A stretch of 10,307 nt of DNA from JAVVPL01 sp036655775 (GTDB lineage: Bacteria > Bacteroidota > Bacteroidia > Bacteroidales > P3), in assembly GCA_036655775.1 (NCBI GenBank), contig JAVVPL010000079.1:1-10307 (forward strand). The letters run 5' to 3'. The notes beneath the pieces are model-generated. The model searched no databases, had not been told where the DNA came from, and saw nothing but the letters and a program-made list of their open reading frames with translations. This document shows positions 1 through 6,261 of this stretch, one piece after another (position 1 is the stretch's first letter; each line of letters opens with the position of its first letter). A program made the position numbers and the translations under genes.

Positions 1-5
1 ATTGT

Positions 6-59
6 AACACATCATATAATATGCAAATATAACGATATTTATTTATTATATGATGTGTT
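6..59. repeat. 15-bp perfect inverted repeat around a 24-nt spacer
   Basis: The left arm AACACATCATATAAT (6-20) is an exact reverse complement of the right arm ATTATATGATGTGTT (45-59). Inside the spacer a second pair, AAATAT (25-30) and ATATTT (35-40), could extend it into a branched hairpin. It lies about 80 bp beyond the mnmE stop. Neither side is followed by a T-run, so it does not look like a canonical intrinsic terminator. A perfect -7 box on the minus strand sits in the spacer, so the arms could be an operator for an off-window gene. A terminator-like role for mnmE mRNA is the alternative. The repeat itself is directly visible; its function is inference. Confidence 0.75.
24..31 (-). promoter_or_regulatory. 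Candidate Bacteroidetes -7 box reading out of the left edge
   Basis: The minus strand reads TATATTTG, a perfect match to the phylum's TAnnTTTG -7 element. No convincing TTTG -33 element is seen about 20 bp upstream. If it is used, transcription would begin inside the left arm of the 15-bp inverted repeat and run leftward out of the window. The target gene is not visible. Confidence 0.35.
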
Positions 60-138
60 GATGAAAAATATTTTATTTCAGCGAGATTCGATTTGCTGAT
101 TCCCGTTTCTTTTCGCTCACAAGCTCCGTAATCACTTC

Positions 139-1572
139 TTACTTTCCGATGCAAAACCTCCCAAACACATTCCCCAACAAATCCTCCCCCCTTACCTCTC
201 CCGTTATTTCCCCCAAATGTCTCAAAGCTTCTCGAATATCTATCGCTACCAAATCGCCAGGAACTCCGTTTTGTAATTCCTCCTCCACTCTTTCCACATC
301 AGCCAAACCCAATCCCAAAGCTTCATAATGCCTAGCATTATTCACAATAGTTCTATCTTCCAATCCTTCCAAATTCACCACAGCCCGCAATGCCTCTTCC
401 ACTTGACTCAAATTTTCTTTTTTCTTTGCCGAGATCCAAATTATTTTATACGAAGCTCTCTCCCCTTTCACACACCCTTCGGCCTTATTATCCGTTTTTT
501 CTTTCACTGTCATTTTGAGCATATCCACCTTATTTCCCACCAAAATCACCTGTTTTCCTTCCATTACGCCCTTCTGTCCCCAGACCTGCATCATTGCATC
601 CACTTCGACAAGCACGTCTTCTATAGTCTGCGTTTTAGCATCAAACAAGTACAAAACCACTTGCGCCTCTTCCATTCGTTTTCGGGTTCTTTCTATACCC
701 ATTTTTTCAATTGTATCCTCCGTATTCCTCAATCCTGCGGTATCAATAAATCGAAACAAAACCCCATCCAAATTCACCACATCCTCAATCATATCTCGAG
801 TAGTTCCTGCAATCTCCGACACAATTGCTTTTTCCTCATTCAAAAGAGCATTCAAAAGCGTAGATTTACCCACATTGGGTCGTCCCACAATTGCCACCGC
901 AATCCCATTTTTCAACACATTCCCCAGAGCAAAGGAAGTTCTCAATTTCCCTATCGTCTCCTTTATTTCCGTCAATAGTGCCAGCAATTGTTTGCGATCC
1001 GCAAACTCTACATCCTCCTCACTAAAATCCAATTCCAACTCTATCAAACTTGCAAAATCCAATAATTTTTGTCGCAATAGCGCAATATCCGACGAAAAGC
1101 CTCCTTTCAATTGCTTCATTGCAATATGATGGGATGCCTTATTCTCTGCGCCAATCAAATCCATCACAGCCTCTGCTTGCGAAAGATCCATTTTTCCATT
1201 CAAAAATGCTCGCATTGTAAACTCTCCCCCCTTAGCCAAACGAGCACCCGCTCCAATTAAGGCCTCCAGAATTCGTCTCTGTACATATACCGACCCATGG
1301 CAAGAAATCTCCACCACATCCTCGCCTGTATAAGAATGCGGATTTCGAAACACTGCCACCACCACCTCATCCAACAATTCCCCTTCAGCCACAAAGTTTG
1401 CAAAAAACAAACGATGCGTAGCGGCTTCCCCCAACTGCATTTCTTTTTTCTTCAATTGAATCCAGGGATTTACCACTTTCAAAGCGTTTTCCCCCGACAC
1501 TCTAATTACCGCAATTCCACCCACTCCCAGGGGAGTAGCAATTGCACATATTGTATCATCTTCTAAATACAT
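139..1572 (-). CDS. mnmE: tRNA uridine-5-carboxymethylaminomethyl modification GTPase MnmE
   Basis: MnmE is a cytoplasmic GTPase. With MnmG it installs the carboxymethylaminomethyl (or aminomethyl) group on U34 of tRNAs that read two-codon-box codons. The 477-aa protein has the normal family length and is complete. It has an N-terminal tetrahydrofolate-binding domain (about residues 1-120), a helical domain, and an inserted Ras-like G domain at about 220-385. The GTPase motifs are GRPNVGKS (230-237), TTRD (257-260), DTAG (277-280), NKVD (347-350) and SAK (381-383). The C terminus is the diagnostic FCIGK (473-477), whose cysteine is needed for modification. The start MYLEDDTICAIATPLG matches the usual beginning of the family. 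It stands alone after the hpf terminator, probably with its own promoter. The coding strand is rich in G and poor in C. I see no lesion. Confidence 0.97.
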   Translation of the reverse strand: MYLEDDTICAIATPLGVGGIAVIRVSGENALKVVNPWIQLKKKEMQLGEAATHRLFFANFVAEGELLDEVVVAVFRNPHSYTGEDVVEISCHGSVYVQRRILEALIGAGARLAKGGEFTMRAFLNGKMDLSQAEAVMDLIGAENKASHHIAMKQLKGGFSSDIALLRQKLLDFASLIELELDFSEEDVEFADRKQLLALLTEIKETIGKLRTSFALGNVLKNGIAVAIVGRPNVGKSTLLNALLNEEKAIVSEIAGTTRDMIEDVVNLDGVLFRFIDTAGLRNTEDTIEKMGIERTRKRMEEAQVVLYLFDAKTQTIEDVLVEVDAMMQVWGQKGVMEGKQVILVGNKVDMLKMTVKEKTDNKAEGCVKGERASYKIIWISAKKKENLSQVEEALRAVVNLEGLEDRTIVNNARHYEALGLGLADVERVEEELQNGVPGDLVAIDIREALRHLGEITGEVRGEDLLGNVFGRFCIGK

Positions 1573-1629
1573 CCGATTTTTTTTAATCTACATTCTATCT
1601 TATTTTCAAAACCGACACGCTAAATTTAT

Positions 1630-1660
1630 TCAATTTACGTCCTCTGTCACGCCCCTCAAA
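1630..1660 (-). promoter_or_regulatory. Weak candidate promoter for mnmE
   Basis: On the minus strand TTTG (1660-1657) is followed 19 nt later by TAAATTGA (1637-1630). The spacing fits the Bacteroidetes -33/-7 layout, but the -7 element differs from TAnnTTTG at two positions. It lies just downstream of the hpf terminator and about 60 nt before the mnmE start, where a promoter is expected. Confidence 0.25.
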
Positions 1661-1664
1661 CAAC

Positions 1665-1696
1665 AAATGAGCTACTCCACACAGAGCAGCTCATTT
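1665..1696 (-). terminator. Hairpin terminator of the xerC-hpf operon
   Basis: AAATGAGCT (1665-1673) pairs perfectly with AGCTCATTT (1688-1696). After one mismatch, a further CTC/GAG pair closes a 6-nt loop. It begins 21 nt after the hpf stop. On the minus strand the stem is followed by a T-rich tract (GTTGTTTG), which fits intrinsic termination in the hpf direction. It isolates mnmE from the xerC-hpf transcript. Confidence 0.7.
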
Positions 1697-1717
1697 GCAT
1701 CTAAAATTTAAATAGGT

Positions 1718-2008
1718 TTATTTATTATCCTTTGCCTTTTCAATTTGTTTTTTCAATGCGTTCACGCAATCGTCCACGCCTTCTTCAAAGCTGTCATATC
1801 GCTTAGTTGCGAATAAATCATACCCAGGTACATTTAAGCGCACCTCTGTAATTTTATTACTCACTTTTTGATCCGCATCCACCTTTAGCGTTACCTCTGC
1901 TTTAAATGCGCTAGGCATAAACACACCTAATTTTTCCACTTTTTTCTCAATAAGTTCTTCTAATTTGCTGTCTACTTTAAATTTCACAGCATGAATTTTA
2001 ATTTCCAT
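1718..2008 (-). CDS. hpf: Ribosome hibernation-promoting factor, short HPF/RaiA type
   Basis: This small S30AE-family protein (96 aa) binds the decoding region of the 30S subunit and stabilises inactive ribosomes in slow growth. It has the expected length of the short form and lacks the C-terminal dimerisation domain of long HPF. The sequence runs from MEIKIHAVKFKVDSKLEELI, through a central beta segment (VRLNVPGYDLFA), to a basic C-terminal helix. An in-frame ATG lies five codons upstream (2023), directly against the xerC stop. The start at 2008 is preferred because a strong AAGGAG lies 5 nt before it and the upstream residues (MKGVF) are encoded by that very site. It is co-transcribed with xerC and followed by a hairpin terminator. 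Confidence 0.93.
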   Translation of the reverse strand: MEIKIHAVKFKVDSKLEELIEKKVEKLGVFMPSAFKAEVTLKVDADQKVSNKITEVRLNVPGYDLFATKRYDSFEEGVDDCVNALKKQIEKAKDNK

Positions 2009-2013
2009 AAAAA

Positions 2014-2019
2014 CTCCTT
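2014..2019 (-). promoter_or_regulatory. Strong Shine-Dalgarno site that fixes the hpf start
   Basis: The minus strand reads AAGGAG, 5 nt before ATG 2008. This is unusual here, since most genes in the window have only A-rich leaders. It lies right after the xerC stop codon (2026-2024) and argues for the downstream of two in-frame ATGs. Confidence 0.75.
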
Positions 2020-2023
2020 TCAT

Positions 2024-2902
2024 TTATGCCCTAGGATGGGCGTTAATATATGATTTTTTCAACTGTTCTATACTGTTGTGGGTGTATACCTGCGTTGCGG
2101 CTAAACTACTATGCCCCAACAACTCTTTAACGGCATTCAAATCCGCTCCCTCATTCAACAAATGCGTTGCATACGTATGTCTCAACACATGTGGACTACA
2201 CTTCGACAAACTAGTATAGGTAGCCAAACATTTTTTTACGATTTGATACACATGCGAACGGCTCAAAGCCTCACCATGCAAATTTACAAAAAAATAATCA
2301 CAATCCACGGGTACTTGAGCCTGTCTCAACATTCTATACTGAGTAATGGGGGCTTCCAACAAGATAGGTATAGGAATTAAGCGTTCTTTATTTCTTTTCC
2401 CCAACACTTTAACCGTTCTTCCCATTATATCGACCTCTTTATCCAATAAACCCAACAATTCAGCCAAACGCATTCCCGTTGCATAAAAAAACTCCACCAC
2501 CAAATAATCTCTATATGCAGCAAAATCTTGCAAATCCACTTCTCTGTCTGTAATTTGTTGCATACGTCCTTGATCCACAAACACAGGCAAGCGCTGTTTT
2601 GTTTTAGGCAAAGGCAATTTATAGGCTGGGTTTACCTCCAATATGCCTTGACGAATACAATATTTGTAAAATGATTTCAAACTAGAAATTTTCCTGTGTA
2701 TAGAACCCTCTGCCATTCCCTCTTCCATCAAAGCCACCACGTATGCACGTATGCGCAAAGTATCTGCTTTTACAATATCTTTCTCCCCATATTGCGTTTC
2801 CAAAAATATTTTAAATTGCATTAAATCATCGCCATACGCTTTAAGCGTATGTGCAGAATATCTTTTTTCAGAAGATAAATATGTAAGAAAACGATTTATC
2901 AT
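2024..2902 (-). CDS. xerC: Site-specific tyrosine recombinase, XerC/XerD type
   Basis: Xer recombinases resolve chromosome dimers at dif during cell division. The 292-aa protein has the family's normal length. It has an N-terminal SAM-like DNA-binding domain (about 1-90, with the typical YSAHTLKAYGDDL) and a C-terminal catalytic domain. All catalytic residues are visible: R145 (TGMRLAELLGL), K169 (LGKRNKERLIP), H238 and R241 (SPHVLRHTYATH), H264 (LLGHSS) and the nucleophile Y273 (VYTH). Longer readings starting near 3013 add 37 residues of unlike composition encoded by the promoter region. The start at ATG 2902 matches the family and lies immediately after a perfect -7 box, so the mRNA may be leaderless. 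The stop is 15 nt before the hpf start, forming an operon. Whether it acts as XerC or XerD cannot be told from this sequence alone, and no dif site was recognised. Confidence 0.92.
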   Translation of the reverse strand: MINRFLTYLSSEKRYSAHTLKAYGDDLMQFKIFLETQYGEKDIVKADTLRIRAYVVALMEEGMAEGSIHRKISSLKSFYKYCIRQGILEVNPAYKLPLPKTKQRLPVFVDQGRMQQITDREVDLQDFAAYRDYLVVEFFYATGMRLAELLGLLDKEVDIMGRTVKVLGKRNKERLIPIPILLEAPITQYRMLRQAQVPVDCDYFFVNLHGEALSRSHVYQIVKKCLATYTSLSKCSPHVLRHTYATHLLNEGADLNAVKELLGHSSLAATQVYTHNSIEQLKKSYINAHPRA

Positions 2903-2906
2903 ATCG

Positions 2907-2938
2907 CAAATATAGTATATAATTTGGATTCTAACCAA
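2907..2938 (-). promoter_or_regulatory. xerC-hpf promoter
   Basis: The minus strand carries TATATTTG (2914-2907), a perfect TAnnTTTG -7 box. TTGG (2938-2935), 20 nt upstream, resembles the TTTG -33 element at normal spacing. The xerC ATG begins only four bases after the -7 box, so the start of transcription should be at or next to the start codon. Confidence 0.65.
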
Positions 2939-2940
2939 GG

Positions 2941-3008
2941 TTTTTGCAAAAAAATTAATACATATACCCTTAAAAACAAAAAGACTTCGTATTTTTGCAA
3001 AAAAATTA
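2941..3008. repeat. Pair of 17-nt direct repeats in the divergent promoter region
   Basis: TTTTTGCAAAAAAATTA occurs exactly at 2941-2957 and again at 2992-3008, 51 nt apart (close to five helical turns). Each copy contains the 12-bp palindrome TTTTTGCAAAAA. The left copy abuts the -33 region of xerC; the right copy overlaps the -7 box of the U32 gene. This placement would suit a pair of regulator sites. A simple local duplication in AT-rich DNA cannot be excluded. Confidence 0.6.
2990..2997 (+). promoter_or_regulatory. -7 box of the U32 family gene
   Basis: TATTTTTG is a perfect TAnnTTTG match ending 14 nt before the ATG at 3012. No clear TTTG is found 19-21 nt upstream. The predicted 5' untranslated leader would be only about ten nucleotides, without a Shine-Dalgarno site. 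Confidence 0.5.
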
Positions 3009-3011
3009 GCC

Positions 3012-4253
3012 ATGCAAGCAATCGAAATTATGTCTCCCGTGGGTTCTTATGAATCTCTTTATGCCGCCATTCAAGGGGGGGCCAATGCCATTTACTTTGG
3101 AGTAGGACAACTCAATATGAGAGCCAAATCGGCCAACAATTTCGATCTTGCCGATCTTGCCAAAATTGCAAGCATCTGCAAAGAGCACCAAATCCGATCA
3201 TACCTTACCCTAAATACCATTATTTACGACACCGAACTTCCTCTGATGCGTAGCATTATCCAAGCCGCCAAAGAGCAAGGTATTAGTGCCGTTATCGCAT
3301 CCGATTTAGCCGTCATCACCTTTGCCCACAGCCTCCATCTCGAAGTACATATCTCTACCCAGTGCAACATCACCAATATTGAAGCAGTCCGTTTCTTTGC
3401 TCGCTATGCCGATGTGATGGTAACCGCACGCGAACTGTCACTCCAACAAGTAGCCGCCATCATTCAACAAATTGAAGACGAAAACATCTGTGGTCCTGGA
3501 GGTAAAAAAGTAGAAATTGAAATTTTTGCACATGGCGCACTCTGTATGGCCGTTTCAGGAAAGTGCTATTTAAGTTTAGATCACTACAACCAATCCGCCA
3601 ATCGAGGTTCTTGCCTACAACTATGCCGTCGCCCCTATAAAGTCACCGATACAGATGGCAAAAACGAACTCCTTATCGACAATCAATATATTCTCTCCCC
3701 AAAAGATCTCAAAACACTTGATTTTATTGATCGTATTGCAAAAGCAGGTGTAAAAGTTTTAAAGATCGAAGGGCGAGGACGTTCTGCAGACTATGTAAAA
3801 ACCGTTACACGCGTTTATCAAGAAGCCGTTCAATCGCTTTCCACCAACGAATTTACCCCTCAAAATTTAGCACGTTGGAATCAAGAACTTAGCACCGTGT
3901 ACAATCGAGGATTTTGGGATGGCTATTATTTAGGGCAAACCCTAGGTGAATGGACCGAACAATACGGTTCTCGGGCCAGTCTTCGCAAAATTTATGTAGG
4001 AAAAGTAAGTAATTTTTTCCAACAAATCAATGTAGCCGAAATCAAAATGGAATCACATGATTTATCCGTGGGGGATGCCTATATTATTACAGGTGAAACC
4101 ACAGGAGTCTACGAAGATACGGTCAAAGAAATTCGAGTGGATCTCAAAAGTGTATCCCAAACCCGCAAAGGCGAACTCTGCTCCCTTGCCGTGACACAAT
4201 TAGTGCGCCGAGGCGATAAACTCTACAAACTAGAAGCCGTAGAACAAATTTAA
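3012..4253 (+). CDS. U32 family peptidase-like tRNA/rRNA hydroxylation protein (TrhP/YegQ-like)
   Basis: The U32 family was named collagenase-like. Characterised relatives (TrhP/YegQ, RlhA) hydroxylate RNA: tRNA U34 to 5-hydroxyuridine, or 23S rRNA C2501. The 413-aa protein opens with the family hallmark MSPVGSYESLYAAI and a TIM-barrel-like N domain (YFGVGQLNMRA). The PROSITE-type U32 signature spans 170-188 (EIFAHGALC, then GKCYLS). Four cysteines, C178, C185, C201 and C205, match the set expected to bind an iron-sulfur cluster in this group. A small C-terminal beta domain follows from about 325. The length and conserved core fit the TrhP branch better than a protease, but the substrate cannot be settled here, so no symbol is given. 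It is divergent from xerC and convergent with the lamin-tail gene after 29 nt. The plus strand is strikingly C-rich and G-poor within it. Confidence 0.9.
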   Translation: MQAIEIMSPVGSYESLYAAIQGGANAIYFGVGQLNMRAKSANNFDLADLAKIASICKEHQIRSYLTLNTIIYDTELPLMRSIIQAAKEQGISAVIASDLAVITFAHSLHLEVHISTQCNITNIEAVRFFARYADVMVTARELSLQQVAAIIQQIEDENICGPGGKKVEIEIFAHGALCMAVSGKCYLSLDHYNQSANRGSCLQLCRRPYKVTDTDGKNELLIDNQYILSPKDLKTLDFIDRIAKAGVKVLKIEGRGRSADYVKTVTRVYQEAVQSLSTNEFTPQNLARWNQELSTVYNRGFWDGYYLGQTLGEWTEQYGSRASLRKIYVGKVSNFFQQINVAEIKMESHDLSVGDAYIITGETTGVYEDTVKEIRVDLKSVSQTRKGELCSLAVTQLVRRGDKLYKLEAVEQI

Positions 4254-4282
4254 TACACCTAGTAAAATCACATACGTTCTAG

Positions 4283-5236
4283 TTACAACACACCCACTGC
4301 CTTTTTTAGCACTTTTCGCTTTCCATTCGTATGTATTAATTCTATAAAAATAATATACATTCCCGCACGCAGACGTCGCCCTTTAGTATCCAAGCCATCC
4401 CAAATCAAGACCTCCTTAGTACCCAACAAGGCTTGATTTAAAAGCATACGCACCCTTCGACCCTCACTATCATAAATCCGAATTGTGCAAATAAAATTCG
4501 TCAATTGCAAATGATACGACAACTGTAAATAATCCTGTTGACCATCATTATTTGGACTAATATAATCCGATGAATACGAAAACCATTTTTCATCTGCATC
4601 CTCTTGGGGCTCGTTATGTTGTGAATTTTCACAAGTAGGAGTTGCATAATTGACACTTTGTGCCGCCGAATGCCAATTTTCTAAAATCATTGCAGAGGCA
4701 GTCATCTGTACTCGTTCCAAAGACACCCCCATTGTACAATCTAATAAAGGATGGTGCATTTGTTCATTATACTGCATTTGCTCTAAAAGCATTGTATCCG
4801 TTTTACGAAATAGAGCCAATGTTCCCCCGGCATCGGTCAATGCAGGTAAATTGGGCACCCGAATAAAATGGTCTAACTCACAAATTTTATACATTCGTCC
4901 AATATTTTCAGGGGCTCTACTCAATACATAATACGCCTTTTCTTTCAATATGACCGAAGCCTTCGCCCCCAAATCGTAGTATTTCCACAAAGTCGTTTGA
5001 GGATCCCGCACTCCCAAATACAAAGCCGATAAAGGAATCTCCATTTCCCCTGCATTATAAATCTCAATAAATTCGCTTTGTCCTTTTTCCACCTTATACA
5101 AAATCTCTGACAACAAAATCGTTCCCTGCTCCAAAGAAGCCGCACTCGTAGAGAACCTACCTCCTATTTGAAGAAACACACATACACAAATAACACTTAT
5201 GAGTTTAGTTTTGTTTATAAATTCTCTACTTTTCAT
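4283..5236 (-). CDS. Secreted lamin-tail domain protein with C-terminal FlgD/gliding-motility-like Ig domain
   Basis: This is a predicted exported protein of unknown role (317 aa). The start at 5236 gives a classical signal peptide: basic MKSREFINKTK, a hydrophobic stretch ISVICVCVFLQIG, and probable cleavage near STSAA (about residue 33). A further upstream in-frame start at 5302 would bury the signal behind 22 residues. Residues about 40-205 resemble a lamin-tail domain: ILLSEILYKVEKGQSEFIEI at the start, SLERVQM plus ENWHSA and a TP..NS-like end. Residues about 220-317 carry SPNNDGQQDYLQL (227-239) and WDGLDTKGRRLRAGMY, the pattern of FlgD-like/CHU_C domains in secreted Bacteroidota proteins. 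No enzymatic domain is present, unlike larger family members. Secretion by the Sec route is likely; surface attachment or type IX export is only a possibility. No promoter was recognised. Confidence 0.8.
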   Translation of the reverse strand: MKSREFINKTKLISVICVCVFLQIGGRFSTSAASLEQGTILLSEILYKVEKGQSEFIEIYNAGEMEIPLSALYLGVRDPQTTLWKYYDLGAKASVILKEKAYYVLSRAPENIGRMYKICELDHFIRVPNLPALTDAGGTLALFRKTDTMLLEQMQYNEQMHHPLLDCTMGVSLERVQMTASAMILENWHSAAQSVNYATPTCENSQHNEPQEDADEKWFSYSSDYISPNNDGQQDYLQLSYHLQLTNFICTIRIYDSEGRRVRMLLNQALLGTKEVLIWDGLDTKGRRLRAGMYIIFIELIHTNGKRKVLKKAVGVL

Positions 5237-5259
5237 TTTTTTTCGCTTTAGTATATAAT

Positions 5260-5267
5260 TATCTTTG
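5260..5267 (+). promoter_or_regulatory. -7 box of the asd promoter
   Basis: TATCTTTG is a perfect TAnnTTTG -7 element on the plus strand, 77 nt before the asd ATG at 5345. No clear TTTG -33 is seen. It lies in the upstream region of the opposite-strand lamin-tail gene. The TTG at 5272, which opens a longer reading frame, falls at about the expected transcription start, so it is unlikely to be a translation start. Confidence 0.6.
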
Positions 5268-5344
5268 TTGCTTGAGACAGGGTGTATACTTAAATTGTCC
5301 AAGTATCCACAAAATTGTATTTTATAAAAAAAATAGTAAAGAAA

Positions 5345-6249
5345 ATGAAAATTGCCGTTGTTGGAGCCACGGGTTTAGTGGGTTCCGTTATGCTAAAAGT
5401 GACTATACCGTAGTTTCTGTGGAAGATGCCATTGCAGCACATCCTCAAATTGCTATTTTTTCCGCAGGAGGCAGCACCTCTCTCAAATACGCGCCCGAAT
5501 TTGCTAAAGTAGGATGCACGGTAATCGACAATTCCTCCGCTTGGCGTATGGATACAAAAGTTCCTTTGATTGTACCCGAAATCAACGCACAAATTCTCAC
5601 CAAAAATGATAAAATTATAGCCAACCCCAATTGTTCCACCATTCAAATGGTGGTTGCTTTAGCCCCTATTCATGCCACCTACGGTATCGAACGGCTCGTT
5701 ATCTCTACCTACCAATCCGTCAGCGGCACAGGCGTAAAAGCAGTTCAACAACTCGAAGATGAAACCCAAGGCATTCAAGATGGGGTCAAAGTATATCCCT
5801 ACCCTATTCACCGCAATTTATTTCCCCACGGAGGCGATTTTCTTGCAGATGGATACACCACCGAAGAACTCAAATTAGAACAAGAAACACATAAAATTCT
5901 GAATGATCCCAACATTCGAGTTACCTCCACCGTAGTACGTGTTCCCGTTACAGGAGGGCATTCCGAAGCTATCAATATTGAAACTAAAAAAGATTTTGAA
6001 ATTGAAGATATTCGCAAATTGCTCAATCATTCACGCGGCCTACGTCTTTTGGATGATCCTTCTCGCAATATCTACCCAATGCCCTTGTATAGCGAAGGAC
6101 GAAACGAAGTTTTTGTGGGCCGTATTCGCCGTGATCATTCTCTTCCTCACGCATTAAATATATGGGTTGTAGCCGATAATATTCGCAAAGGTGCCGCCAC
6201 CAATGCGGTTCAAATTGCAGCCTATTTAATAGATCACCAATTAGTTTAA
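5345..6249 (+). pseudogene. asd: Aspartate-semialdehyde dehydrogenase, broken by internal deletion and frameshift
   Basis: Asd reduces aspartyl phosphate to aspartate semialdehyde, the branch point to diaminopimelate/lysine, threonine and methionine. The true start is ATG 5345: it encodes MKIAVVGATGLVGSVMLK, the NADP-binding Rossmann start, then runs into TAG at 5411-5413. The rest of the enzyme is in another frame from about 5395, resuming as SDYTVVSVEDAIAAHPQIAI and continuing intact to 6249. It keeps the catalytic Cys (NPNCST, codon 5632-5634), STYQSVSG and the active-site His (VTGGHSEA). About 30 residues normally lying between MLK and this point (the segment around ERNFP and the NADP-phosphate loop) are absent. 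The missing DNA should be 3n+1 nt long. A single frame from a TTG at 5272 exists but gives nonsense N-terminal residues. No slippery heptamer is evident. A promoter remains. An assembly error is the main alternative. Confidence 0.85.
5395..5401 (+). other. Deletion junction inside asd
   Basis: AAAAGTG can be read as the end of ...MLKV in the upstream frame and as the start of ...KSD in the downstream frame. Both an intact upstream and an intact downstream border would plausibly contain AAAAGT, so deletion between short direct repeats is a reasonable inference. Confidence 0.5.
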
Positions 6250-6261
6250 AAGCCAATTTAA

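Noticed and set aside
60..100. A possible tRNA remnant, because the minus strand shows a TCGAATC segment within a TCAGC/GCTGA hairpin.
   Set aside because: No acceptor, D or anticodon arms can be built around it, and the T-arm stem is not in the right register.
73..138. A 21-codon open stretch in frame directly after the mnmE TAA, which could be a read-through extension or remnant of another gene.
   Set aside because: FCIGK is the universal MnmE C terminus, so the stop is correct. An open run this short is expected by chance, and the translated residues match nothing I recognise.
121..160. The 3' end of mnmE as an integration site, as used by SGI1-type islands in Gammaproteobacteria.
   Set aside because: Only an uninterrupted gene end is visible; there is no integrase, repeated att core or island sequence within the window.
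328..1129. Long plus-strand open frames across mnmE (328-978, 515-1129).
   Set aside because: They are antisense to conserved mnmE and have Ser/Phe/His/Ile-rich low-complexity translations caused by the C-rich antisense strand.
2009..2023. hpf starting at the upstream ATG 2023 (MKGVF...).
   Set aside because: Those codons are the Shine-Dalgarno sequence for the ATG at 2008, and the family starts at MEIKIHA.
5393..5413. Programmed frameshifting to restore asd.
   Set aside because: There is no recognisable slippery heptamer or downstream structure, and a shift alone would still leave about 30 residues of the nucleotide-binding domain missing.
5272..6249. asd read as a single intact 325-codon frame from position 5272.
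   Set aside because: It begins with TTG at about the transcription start, encodes roughly 40 residues unlike any dehydrogenase, and reads the real start codon region in the wrong frame.
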